Shown here: in pieces, positions 25,002 to 32,454 of the stretch
Layout: each line of letters begins with the position of its first letter
How positions within the stretch are numbered: position 1 is the stretch's first letter
Assembly (NCBI GenBank): GCA_910576325.1
Contig: CAJTIM010000007.1
Span: forward strand, 156,827-220,826
DNA from: Clostridia bacterium
Lineage (GTDB): Bacteria; Bacillota; Clostridia; Lachnospirales; Lachnospiraceae
DNA length: 64,000 bases
Direction: 5' to 3'
Program-made: the position numbers and the translations under genes
Notes under the pieces: generated by a model
The model's database searches: none
Told to the model about the DNA's origin: nothing
The model's input: only the letters and a program-made list of their open reading frames with translations

Positions 25002-25511
25002 ATTAGCGATTTAATGATTAACGAACAGATCCGTGACAAAGAGGTCCGCTTAATCGGGGCCAATGGAGAGCAGCTTGGGATCATGTCCGCGAGGGATGCT
25101 ATGAAGATTGCCAGAGAAGCAGAGCTTGATCTGGTGAAGGTTGCGCCGACAGCAAAGCCGCCGGTATGCAAGATTATCGACTACGGCAAGTACAAGTATG
25201 AGATGGCGCGCAAAGAGAAGGAAGCCAAGAAGAGGCAGAAGATCATTGAGATCAAAGAGGTTCGTCTGTCACCGAATATTGACGACAATGATCTGAATAC
25301 AAAGATAGGCGCAGCGCGCAAGTTTATCCAGAAGGGCAATAAGGTGAAGGTGTCCTTACGTTTCCGCGGCCGTGAGATGGCTCATATTCAGAACGGAAGA
25401 CGTATTCTGGATGCATTTGCGGAGAAGATGTCCGATATCGCGGTTGTTGAGAAGGCGCCGAAGATGGAAGGACGTCAGATGTTGATGTTTTTAACGGAAA
25501 AGCGTCAGTAG
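25002..25511 (+). CDS. infC: Translation initiation factor IF-3 (AUU start)
   Basis: This 169-aa IF3 binds the 30S subunit and controls start-codon selection and subunit splitting. N-domain ISDLMINEQIRDKEVRLIG, the linker rich in Lys/Glu (YKYEMARKEKEAKKRQK) and the C-domain GREMAHIQNG are all present. An ATT codon at 25002 is 8 bases after AAGGAGG, and the first ATG (25014) is too far away. A rare AUU start is the conserved self-control device of infC, because IF3 discriminates against it. It heads the infC-rpmI-rplT operon. Confidence 0.95.
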   Translation: MSDLMINEQIRDKEVRLIGANGEQLGIMSARDAMKIAREAELDLVKVAPTAKPPVCKIIDYGKYKYEMARKEKEAKKRQKIIEIKEVRLSPNIDDNDLNTKIGAARKFIQKGNKVKVSLRFRGREMAHIQNGRRILDAFAEKMSDIAVVEKAPKMEGRQMLMFLTEKRQ

Positions 25512-25586
25512 ATATGGGAATCACCTGCATGCAGGAATGATTTTATAGAACTATGAAAAGAAAACTTGACAGGAGGAGTATATAAA

Positions 25587-25784
25587 ATGCCAAAAATGAA
25601 GACAAGCAGAGCGGCTGCAAAGCGTTTCCACAAGACAGGAACGGGCAAGTTAAAGAGAATGAAAGCGTATAAGAGCCATATCTTAACCAAGAAATCTCAG
25701 AAGAGAAAGAGAAACCTGAGAAAGTCAACCATTACAGATGCAACCAATGTTAAGAACATGAAGAAGATCTTACCGTATCTGTAA
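25587..25784 (+). CDS. rpmI: Ribosomal protein bL35
   Basis: This 65-aa basic protein of the large ribosomal subunit begins [20 protein letters not shown], as in all bL35. The ATG at 25587 follows AGGAGGAGTATATAAA. It is the middle gene of the operon, with 75 bp before it and 30 bp after. Confidence 0.97.
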   Translation: MPKMKTSRAAAKRFHKTGTGKLKRMKAYKSHILTKKSQKRKRNLRKSTITDATNVKNMKKILPYL

Positions 25785-25814
25785 GACAGGAAAATTTCAA
25801 GGAGGAGAGAAAAA

Positions 25815-26171
25815 ATGGCAAGAATTAAAGGCGGCTTAGGCGCTAAGAAAAGACATAACAGAGTATTAAAGCTGGCAAAGGGTTACAGAGGAGCCAGAAG
25901 TAAGCAGTACAGAGTAGCAAAGCAGTCCGTCATGAGAGCGCTGACCAGCTCTTATGCGGGAAGAAAGCAGAGAAAGCGTCAGTTCAGACAGCTCTGGATC
26001 GCACGTATCAATGCGGCAGCCAGAATGAACGGCTTATCCTACAGTAAGTTTATGCACGGATTGAAGCTGGCAGAGGTTCAGCTGGACCGTAAGATCCTGG
26101 CTGATATGGCAGTCAACGATGCGGCTGGCTTCGCAACTCTGGTAGAGCTGGCAAAGGGCAAGCTGGCGTAA
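25815..26171 (+). CDS. rplT: Ribosomal protein bL20
   Basis: This 118-aa rRNA-binding protein is needed early in 50S assembly and is the expected autorepressor acting on the infC leader. The N-terminal basic arm [20 protein letters not shown] and the globular [16 protein letters not shown] segment are standard. The ribosome site is AAGGAGGAG. A strong terminator follows. Confidence 0.97.
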   Translation: MARIKGGLGAKKRHNRVLKLAKGYRGARSKQYRVAKQSVMRALTSSYAGRKQRKRQFRQLWIARINAAARMNGLSYSKFMHGLKLAEVQLDRKILADMAVNDAAGFATLVELAKGKLA

Positions 26172-26196
26172 GCCGGAATATTATAGTAAGAGAAAG

Positions 26197-26243
26197 AGCC
26201 ATTGAAACAGAGCAAAAAGCGTCTCTGCTCAATGGCTTTTTTG
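26197..26243 (+). terminator. Terminator of the infC operon
   Basis: AGCCATTGA and TCAATGGCT pair around an inner AGAGC-type stem, followed by six T. Confidence 0.9.
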
Positions 26244-26410
26244 TGGATAAAAAAGAAGCGGGTATCCCGCTTAAGACGAATAAGCAGCCAAATGGCAAGA
26301 ACCGCTTCTTATAAAGAAGAATCTGCGTGATGAAAACAGTCAGCTCAAATGAAACAAATATCATTTTTAAAGAAATGCTATGGTTCGCAGGACAGTTCAA
26401 GCTGTCCCGA

Positions 26411-26656
26411 TTAGACTGACTTTTCCAACAATGTCTGATATCCTACATCAAAGACCTTGGCAAAATACGTAAGCTCTATATCGGTTACAAACCGCTTCCG
26501 GGCTTCAATTCTCTGGATTGCATTTTTATCTACATCCAGCCCCAGCAGCTGCAGTGCATCTGCCAGCTCCCTCTGGGACCAGCCTTTTGCCAGACGATGG
26601 GTCCGGATTGCGGCTCCGGAAATATTATTTTTATCACCAATTTTATTTTTATACAT
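26411..26656 (-). CDS. Small XRE-type helix-turn-helix regulator
   Basis: This 81-aa protein is almost all HTH_3 domain: IRTHRLAKGWSQRELADAL, a longer-than-usual turn (LQLLGLDVDKNAIQRIEARKR), then TDIELTYFAKVFDV. ATG 26656 follows AAAGGTGG, and an upstream in-frame start is less likely. It is divergent from a 58-codon gene, and two matching dyads lie in between. It probably represses itself and that neighbour. Confidence 0.88.
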   Translation of the reverse strand: MYKNKIGDKNNISGAAIRTHRLAKGWSQRELADALQLLGLDVDKNAIQRIEARKRFVTDIELTYFAKVFDVGYQTLLEKSV

Positions 26657-26666
26657 AAGCCACCTT

Positions 26667-26742
26667 TGACAAATACTGAATGTCATTTACTGTTTAAATT
26701 CTATGTTAAAATCTTCATAAGTATGACATTTATTAAATGTCA
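26667..26742. promoter_or_regulatory. Two 19-bp dyads between the HTH gene and the divergent small gene
   Basis: TGACAAATACTGAATGTCA (26667-26685) overlaps the HTH gene's ribosome-site region. TGACATTTATTAAATGTCA (26724-26742), a perfect palindrome, sits before the small gene. The half-site TGACA-TT is shared, and the two are 57 bp apart. They are the likely operators of the small HTH protein. Confidence 0.75.
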
Positions 26743-26766
26743 AAATTTTGGAAAGGCGAATTTGAA

Positions 26767-26943
26767 ATGAAAAAAGATCCGGCAGGGGAAGAGAAAAGTG
26801 CGGAAAAATTTTGGGAAATCTATGAGCGCTTATCGGGACAGGGAAAGGAAATGGCCGCAATCATGCTGAAAATCGGAAGCAGCAACATATTGACAGAGCG
26901 GGAATTTGAGATCTTGATAAAAGCGTTGATGGGGAAGCGTTAA
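26767..26943 (+). CDS. Small unknown protein divergent from the HTH regulator
   Basis: This 58-aa acidic/basic mixed protein has two predicted helices (KFWEIYERLSGQGKEMAAIMLKI and TEREFEILIKALM). I do not recognise it. ATG 26767 is 10 bases after GAAAGG. A start at 26737 would overlap the operator. The close link to a small XRE protein and shared operators recalls regulator/partner pairs of integrated elements, but no other element genes are nearby. Confidence 0.5.
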   Translation: MKKDPAGEEKSAEKFWEIYERLSGQGKEMAAIMLKIGSSNILTEREFEILIKALMGKR

Positions 26944-26972
26944 GGAAGCAGCGTTGAGGAATACATTGTGGT

Positions 26973-27026
26973 TTGACAAATCAAGGGAGCGTGCTATAAT
27001 TAGCAGTATGTCAAAGAGAGTGCTAA
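26973..27026 (+). promoter_or_regulatory. Strong promoter with CIRCE-like operator
   Basis: TTGACA (26973-26978), a 16-bp spacer and TATAAT (26995-27000). TTAGCAGTA-N9-GAGTGCTAA (27000-27026) overlaps the start site. The right arm and the 9-bp spacing equal the HrcA CIRCE consensus (TTAGCACTC-N9-GAGTGCTAA), and the left arm matches at 7 of 9. Confidence 0.75.
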
Positions 27027-27066
27027 TGATATTGCAGAGTTAAATAGAAGAAAGAAGGAATGAACC

Positions 27067-28170
27067 ATGACAGAGATCACCATTATTTCCGGTTTCCTGG
27101 GAGCCGGAAAGACAACGCTTATCAAAAAACTTCTGGAAGAGTGCTTTCAGGGAGAAAAGATTGTTCTGATTGAAAATGAATTTGGAGAGATTGGCATTGA
27201 CGGCGGCTTTTTGAAGGATGCCGGAATCCAGGTGAATGAGATGAACTCCGGCTGTATCTGCTGCTCCCTGGTAGGAGATTTCGGCACGGCTTTGAAGGAG
27301 GTTCTGGATACCTATGCGCCGGATCGGATTCTCATCGAGCCTTCCGGTGTGGGCAAGCTTTCCGATGTGGTAAAGGCTGTGGAAAATGTGGCCGGTTCCA
27401 TGAATGTTCACATTGACAGCTCCATTGTTGTAGTGGACGGGAAAAAGTGTAAGATGTATATGAAAAACTTCGGTGAATTTTTCAATAACCAGGTGGAGCA
27501 TGCGGGAACCATTGTGATAAGCAGAACCCAAAGTATGGCAGATGAAAAGCTGGAGGAGTGCGCAGCTCTTCTTCGGGAGCACAATGGACATGCTGCCATG
27601 ATCACCACACCGTGGGACGAACTGGACGGCAGGAAGATTCTGGAAGCTATGCACCATGCGGAGCTTGAGATGGGGGAGTATGACCATCATCACCATGAGG
27701 AAGCGTGCGGTCATGCGCACCACCACGGCGGTGAATGTGAACATGATCATCATCATGACAGCGAGTGTGAGCATGGTCATCATCACCACAACGGAGAAGG
27801 TGGTCATGAACACCATCACGAGCACGATGAGAACTGTACCTGCGGCTGTCACGATCATCACCATCATGAGCATAAAGGCCACCACCATGCAGATGAAGTT
27901 TTCACAAGCTGGGGCGTGGAGACGGCTCATAAATATACGGCAGAGGAGCTGCAGCAGATATTGGAGGAGCTGGGCGGCTCTGAAAAATACGGCATCATTC
28001 TCCGTGCCAAGGGCATCGTTCCCGGTACTGACGGCAATTGGATGCAGTTTGACTTTGTTCCGGAGGAATATGAAGTTCGGGGCGGAAGTACTGATTACAC
28101 GGGGCGTCTGTGCGTAATCGGCTCCAAGCTTAATGAAGATGTGCTGAAGGAACTGTTTCATGTAGTATAA
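27067..28170 (+). CDS. CobW/G3E-family metal-chaperone GTPase with His-rich region
   Basis: This 367-aa protein has Walker A GFLGAGKTT (residues 9-17), ENEFGEIGIDG, and the family metal motif GCICC (62-66). A His/Asp/Glu/Cys-rich segment (about 203-275, with HHHH clusters and CTCGC) should bind many zinc or nickel ions. The C-terminal CobW_C domain has EYEVRGGSTDYTGRLCVIG. G3E GTPases deliver metals (Zn, Ni, Co) to target enzymes. It has its own strong promoter with a CIRCE-like site. A second, divergent family member follows 154 bp downstream. Confidence 0.93.
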   Translation: MTEITIISGFLGAGKTTLIKKLLEECFQGEKIVLIENEFGEIGIDGGFLKDAGIQVNEMNSGCICCSLVGDFGTALKEVLDTYAPDRILIEPSGVGKLSDVVKAVENVAGSMNVHIDSSIVVVDGKKCKMYMKNFGEFFNNQVEHAGTIVISRTQSMADEKLEECAALLREHNGHAAMITTPWDELDGRKILEAMHHAELEMGEYDHHHHEEACGHAHHHGGECEHDHHHDSECEHGHHHHNGEGGHEHHHEHDENCTCGCHDHHHHEHKGHHHADEVFTSWGVETAHKYTAEELQQILEELGGSEKYGIILRAKGIVPGTDGNWMQFDFVPEEYEVRGGSTDYTGRLCVIGSKLNEDVLKELFHVV

Positions 28171-28192
28171 CGTAAAAGAAAGTTATTAGGAA

Positions 28193-28313
28193 ATTACGGA
28201 ACTGGAAACAGTAATATCCCTTACGATGCACAAATCAATTTACAGACACATGGACTTGTGGCTGTAAATTGATTTCATAAAGGTGCATGATGAGGGATAT
28301 TACGGAACTGGAA
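28193..28313 (+). repeat. Family A hairpin element upstream of the second CobW-like gene
   Basis: A single complete unit. ATTACGGAACTGGAA at 28193-28207 and again at 28299-28313 (106 bp apart) flanks a 93-nt hairpin (28211-28303). GTAATATCCCT pairs with AGGGATATTAC, TGCAC with GTGCA, and ATCAATTTACAG with CTGTAAATTGAT. The right copy runs into ATAGGAG, the ribosome site of the gene. Confidence 0.9.
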
Positions 28314-28324
28314 TAGGAGCAGCT

Positions 28325-29275
28325 ATGAGTTTTTTAAATAAAGTACCTGTTTATGTAGTAAACGGATTTCTGGAAAGCGGCAAGACCTCCTTCATCCAGG
28401 AGACTCTTTCCGACCCCTATTTTTCCGACGGAGGCAAAACCCTTCTTATCGCCTGCGAGGAGGGAGAGGAGGAGTATGACCAACATATTCTGGAATCCTA
28501 TGATACGGTTATGACAGTTGTGGAGGGAAAGGCGGAATTTACCCCGGAATTTTTGGAAGCATGCCGGAAGGAATACAAGCCCACCCAGGTTATGATCGAG
28601 TACAACGGCATGTGGGGGATGCAGCACCTAAGAGACATGCAGCTGCCCAAGGGCTGGTTTCTGGCCCAGGGCATTACCCTGGTGGACGCCGGAACCTTTG
28701 ATCTGTATATGCAGAATATGAAGTCTCTTTTTATGGACATGGTGCAGGATTCCGATCTTGTCATTTTCAACCGATGCAGGGAGGGTACAAAGGCAGCCTC
28801 CTATAAGCGGAATATCCGGGCGGCCAATCCCAGGGCACAGGTGGAATTTGAGCAGGAGGACGGAGAGCTTTTTGAATACGAGGAGGAGCTTCCCTTTGAT
28901 CTGGATGCGGAGATCATAGATATCGGGGACATGGACTACGGCATCTGGTATCTGGACGCTATGGATCATCCCGATCATTACGACGGCAAGACAATCCGTT
29001 TCAAAGCAATGGTAATGCGCCCGAAGGAATTGGAGGCAGGCTACTTCGTACCCGGCCGCCGGGCTATGACCTGCTGCGCGGATGATACCGTATTTTTAGG
29101 CTTTCTGTGCAAATCTCAGAACGTTGACAAGCTCCGCAACCGTCAGTGGCTTACCGTTACTGCCAAAGTGAAGGTGGAAACACGGAAGGAATATTCCGGC
29201 GAGGAAGGGCCGGTGCTCTATACAAAAGCGTTGAAGTCCGTAGAGAAGCCGGAAGAAGAGATGGTGTACTTCTAA
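28325..29275 (+). CDS. CobW-like GTPase fused to a TIGR03943/DUF1980-like C-terminal domain
   Basis: This 316-aa protein has a P-loop GFLESGKTS (residues 14-22) in a CobW-like fold. It lacks the CxCC metal motif, and the NKxD position reads NRCR. The C-terminal ~130 residues (IIDIGDMDYG, GKTIRFKAMVMRP, RRAMTCCADDTVFLGFLC, WLTVTAKV) resemble the beta-rich domain of the YcgQ/TIGR03943 family, which is genetically paired with YcgR-type permeases. The ATG at 28325 follows AATAGGAG. It probably cooperates with the preceding GTPase in metal handling. Its stop codon abuts the stop of the convergent LysR gene with no gap. Confidence 0.75.
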   Translation: MSFLNKVPVYVVNGFLESGKTSFIQETLSDPYFSDGGKTLLIACEEGEEEYDQHILESYDTVMTVVEGKAEFTPEFLEACRKEYKPTQVMIEYNGMWGMQHLRDMQLPKGWFLAQGITLVDAGTFDLYMQNMKSLFMDMVQDSDLVIFNRCREGTKAASYKRNIRAANPRAQVEFEQEDGELFEYEEELPFDLDAEIIDIGDMDYGIWYLDAMDHPDHYDGKTIRFKAMVMRPKELEAGYFVPGRRAMTCCADDTVFLGFLCKSQNVDKLRNRQWLTVTAKVKVETRKEYSGEEGPVLYTKALKSVEKPEEEMVYF

Positions 29276-30166
29276 TCACCCCACCTCCGGCCTCCGATAC
29301 TGCAGGAGCAGATTTTTCAGATGAAACATAGAATCCGTAAGGAGCTTATCCTTATGGTAAACGAGATTAAAGGTACGGTTCCAAGCGTGCTCCGGATGGG
29401 GCAGCATGTGGATCGTGCCTTTTTGCAATTCCTCTTCAATCAGGCGCACGGAAATCACCGCCATACAGTGATTGTAAAGAATGGCATGCTTCATAGCCTC
29501 CGGAAACGGCGCCTCAATTCGACAGTGAATCTGAATATGATTGGCATGGAGATACTTTTCAAACAGCGCCCGCGTACCGCTGCCCTTCTCACGCATGACA
29601 AAGTCCAGTCCTTCCAGATCCGAGGGCTGAAAGGAGGTGAGAGAGGCAAAGGGATGGTCCTTGCCGCAGGCCAGAACAAGGTAATCCTCCACCATTGGAA
29701 TACTGATGAGATCCGGACTTTTGATAACGCCTTCCACGATGCCTGCGTCAAGCTCCGATTTTAAAAGCTTCTCCTCAATCATGGCCGTATTTCCAATGAA
29801 AGAAAAGGTATCCGCCTGGGGCCTCTTCTGCCGGAAATCTTCCAGAAGCGAGGGAAGCAGGCAGGAGCCTACCGTGACCGTAGCCCCAATCCGAAAATGC
29901 TCGGTCCGGGTGTGATTTTCCATATGAAGCTCCAGATCATCAAAGGCGCGGACCGCATTTCGGGCCAGATCAAGAAGCTCCCGCCCTGTCTCCGTAATAT
30001 AGAGGCGCTTTGAGAGACGGTCAAACAATTGGGTGTGATAGTGCGCTTCCAGCTCGTGAATGGCCTGGCTGATGGTAGGCTGAGCCAGATAAAGCTTCTT
30101 GGCCGCAAGGCTCATCTTTCCGGTTTCCGCTACTGCGATAAATATTTTCAAATGTCGGATGGTCAT
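29276..30166 (-). CDS. LysR-family transcriptional regulator
   Basis: This 296-aa protein has an N-terminal winged HTH (MTIRHLKIFIAVAETGKMSLAAKKLYLAQPTISQAI, split here as the family's first ~65 residues) and a substrate-binding effector domain with FRIGATVTVG and the FVMREKGSGTRALFE phrase. That phrase is typical of CysB/CysL-like LTTRs that regulate sulfur or nitrogen assimilation. ATG 30166 follows CAGGAGACG. It is alone on its strand between two unknowns. The sulfur cluster 2.3 kb away is a candidate target but the link is inference. Confidence 0.9.
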   Translation of the reverse strand: MTIRHLKIFIAVAETGKMSLAAKKLYLAQPTISQAIHELEAHYHTQLFDRLSKRLYITETGRELLDLARNAVRAFDDLELHMENHTRTEHFRIGATVTVGSCLLPSLLEDFRQKRPQADTFSFIGNTAMIEEKLLKSELDAGIVEGVIKSPDLISIPMVEDYLVLACGKDHPFASLTSFQPSDLEGLDFVMREKGSGTRALFEKYLHANHIQIHCRIEAPFPEAMKHAILYNHCMAVISVRLIEEELQKGTIHMLPHPEHAWNRTFNLVYHKDKLLTDSMFHLKNLLLQYRRPEVG

Positions 30167-30183
30167 ATATTACGTCTCCTGCA

Positions 30184-30229
30184 TAAAAAGCGGTGCGGCC
30201 CCTGTAAAATTAAGGGGAAGCACCACTTT
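30184..30229 (-). terminator. Terminator of the minus-strand unknown gene
   Basis: On the minus strand, AGTGGTGC and GCACCGCT with inner CCCCT/AGGGG stems are followed by TTTTT. It ends transcription of the gene at 30244-31041 before the LysR gene. Confidence 0.85.
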
Positions 30230-30243
30230 ACATTTTATAAGTG

Positions 30244-31041
30244 TCAAAGAGAGGTTCCGCCGGCCTTAAGCTGCTCCAGTATATCCGCTATTTTCTTGGT
30301 ATATGCATATTCCTCCTCATAAAAATGCTTTGTCTCCCATAAGCTGGCTCCATGTACGGAGCAGCGTCCGTTTTCTATGGCAGCAATATATGCCTGGCAC
30401 TCTGCCATTTCCTTTTGCAGCTTTTCCAGACGGTTATTTCTGTCAGATGCATAGGAAAAAATTTTGTCGTCTGCCGCTGTTATCAGACCATGTGCCGCTG
30501 CAGGAGGTGCTGATTTCAGAAATTGCTTCATCTTATCCTGCTGTGAAATGATATTTTGTTCTACAAGCTCTGTGAGCAACTGTTCATAATCCTCATCCGA
30601 AAGATTCTCTACATCATATTTTTCCCGGAAATCGGCAATTTGCTCCTCCGTAAGTGTTCCCGGGGCATCAAGTGTTTCCGCAGAACACTGTGCAGCTGCT
30701 TCGGCCAGTGTTTTATCGCTGAACACACCGTTTTCTGAAGTAAATAATGTATGCTTTTTTTCTTTTTCCTTATTGCTGCCGCCAAATGCCCGGACCTGAT
30801 CCCGCAGCAGCGCCTGCCGTATCTCTTTTTGATACGCTTCTACCATTTTTTTCGCCTCCTGCCCGGAAGCTTTTCCAATGCCTTCAGCCTGTTCTTCTCC
30901 GGTGCTCTTTTTTTCACTGGCAAGGGCGCCCAAAAAGCTTTGTTTTGCTGTTTCCGCAAAGCTTTTCCCGGGCTTTTTTTCCATATTTGTCAAAAAGCCC
31001 GGTGTGTAGCTGTTTCTGCTCTGGTTTTCTACGATATTCAT
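30244..31041 (-). CDS. Unknown cytoplasmic protein, helical and charged
   Basis: This 265-aa protein has no signal peptide or membrane segment and I do not recognise it. It is Lys/Glu/Ala-rich, with a disordered N-terminus (NSYTPGFLTNMEKKPGKSF), a central acidic helix pair (LTEEQIADFREKYDVENLSDEDYEQLLTEL, given here in two blocks of the same run) and a C-terminal coiled coil (RNNRLEKLQKEMAE). ATG 31041 follows AAAAGGAGGA. It has its own promoter and terminator, so it is a single-gene unit. The style is similar to flagellar or secretion-associated proteins of Lachnospiraceae, but that is only an impression. Confidence 0.7.
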   Translation of the reverse strand: MNIVENQSRNSYTPGFLTNMEKKPGKSFAETAKQSFLGALASEKKSTGEEQAEGIGKASGQEAKKMVEAYQKEIRQALLRDQVRAFGGSNKEKEKKHTLFTSENGVFSDKTLAEAAAQCSAETLDAPGTLTEEQIADFREKYDVENLSDEDYEQLLTELVEQNIISQQDKMKQFLKSAPPAAAHGLITAADDKIFSYASDRNNRLEKLQKEMAECQAYIAAIENGRCSVHGASLWETKHFYEEEYAYTKKIADILEQLKAGGTSL

Positions 31042-31161
31042 AGTTCCTCCTTTTGATTTTTTCCGTTGATTTTCAGATGCAATTACTCTGTCATTCATAA
31101 TCGCTGCCATTCCTGTTAAAGTCCATAGCTTAAAATCAACCTGTTTTTTGTGAACAAAATT

Positions 31162-31190
31162 ATAATATTTCTTTTTCTCTGCTATGTCAA
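31162..31190 (-). promoter_or_regulatory. Promoter of the minus-strand unknown gene
   Basis: On the minus strand, TTGACA (31190-31185), a 17-bp spacer and TATTAT (31167-31162), overlapping TATAAT. The rest of the 31042-31320 divergent gap carries TGATGYA-type phrases near 31232-31270 before the plus-strand gene. Confidence 0.65.
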
Positions 31191-31320
31191 CAGTTATCAG
31201 GAGGCAGGTACGACAAAAAGAAGACAAGATGATGCAAATATGATGTAAATTTGATTCCGTTTTGATGTAGTCTTTCGCTAAAATGAACCTAAGATAAAGA
31301 ACAGCAGAGGGGAGAAGACG

Positions 31321-32304
31321 ATGAAAAAACGGATGAATAACATATATAAAATCATTTTACTCATATTATGCATAGGAATCAGCTCATTCGGCGCCTCCGG
31401 CAGAAAAGTACAGGCTTCATGGGCGAAATCGGGAGCAATGCGTCATTATCTGCGGAAAAATGCGGACATGCCCAAGCCGGATGCAGGAGAGGAAAATCAT
31501 TTCTCAGTGAAGCAGATGAAGGAGAACCAGGAACAGTTTTTGGAAGAGGCGGAGAGCCAGGGCGTGGAGGCGGAGCAGGCAGAGGAGCTTTTTGAACGTC
31601 TTTTGGAGGATGATGTGTTTCAAAATGGCGCTATGAAGCTGACAGGGCTTCGTCTGGATGATATGGACGGAAACGGGCGGACGGATATGCTCGTTATGGT
31701 GCAGGACGCGGAGGAGATTGTCTTTTACGGGTCGGGAGGCTTATGGCTCTATATGAATGAGGATGCGCCTTATTGCTTTGAGGAGGAAGCGTGCTCTTAT
31801 TATGGTATTTTTGACGTCTTCTGGGCTGATGTGGACAATGATGAAAATGCAGAGATTGTGTTCAGCGCGGAGGGATTCGGCTGCGGTGCGGTGGGAGACT
31901 CCTACAAAGCTGTTTTTAAATATCGAAACAACGCCATAGAAAGAATGGAGCTTCCGTCGGATCTGGATGTGGATTATGACCAGGGACTTACGGTGGACGT
32001 GATACGGGAGCCGGAGGCAGACAGCTACAGCGCGTACTGTCCCTACCTGGACGAGATACTTCCGTTTCACAGAAAACACGGGGGTCAGCCTCCGCAGACG
32101 GCAGAGCTTGCAGGCGGCAATGCACGGGGATTTTACAACTTATCTTTGGCGGAGTATGAGGGAAGAAACGTACTGAAGGCTTCCGAATATCTGTATGGGG
32201 AAGACGGAGTGGCAGACTGTGCTGGTATTGCACATTTTTTCATTACATGGGAGGAGGACGGAACTCCGGCGGTAGTCAAATGGTGGCTGGAAGAAGCTTT
32301 ATAA
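31321..32304 (+). CDS. Secreted protein with FG-GAP/VCBS-like calcium-type repeats
   Basis: This 327-aa protein has a signal peptide (KKRMNN then a hydrophobic core IILLILCIGISSFGASG, cleavage near residue 28-32). The middle carries DxDxNGxxD-type loops: DDMDGNGRTDMLVMV (~115) and WADVDNDENAEIVF (~180). These resemble calcium-binding FG-GAP/VCBS blades. No catalytic motif is seen. The ribosome site is GAGGGGAGAAG. It stands alone, and its function on the cell surface is unknown. Confidence 0.7.
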   Translation: MKKRMNNIYKIILLILCIGISSFGASGRKVQASWAKSGAMRHYLRKNADMPKPDAGEENHFSVKQMKENQEQFLEEAESQGVEAEQAEELFERLLEDDVFQNGAMKLTGLRLDDMDGNGRTDMLVMVQDAEEIVFYGSGGLWLYMNEDAPYCFEEEACSYYGIFDVFWADVDNDENAEIVFSAEGFGCGAVGDSYKAVFKYRNNAIERMELPSDLDVDYDQGLTVDVIREPEADSYSAYCPYLDEILPFHRKHGGQPPQTAELAGGNARGFYNLSLAEYEGRNVLKASEYLYGEDGVADCAGIAHFFITWEEDGTPAVVKWWLEEAL

Positions 32305-32332
32305 AAAAGATAATAGGTTTTACCTATGTTAT

Positions 32333-32378
32333 TGATAAAATAATATCATTTTAATTATTAATTCCCAAGTGATATAAT
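32333..32378 (+). promoter_or_regulatory. Dyad and promoter of the CoA-disulfide reductase operon
   Basis: TGATAAAATAATATCA (32333-32348, TGATA/TATCA arms) lies before a TATAAT -10 (32373-32378) with a weak TTAATT -35. The same TGATAAAATAAT core precedes the AI-2E gene at 36828. Confidence 0.55.
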
Positions 32379-32454
32379 AATGGCAAACAGGACATCATGG
32401 TATTTTTGACAGAGAATTGTTAAAAAAATCACGAAAAGAAAGGGGATTCTACCG

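Noticed and set aside
27656..28117. Second plus-strand frame inside the His-rich CobW gene
   Set aside because: It is produced by the repetitive CAT/CAC codons of the real gene, with no ribosome site.
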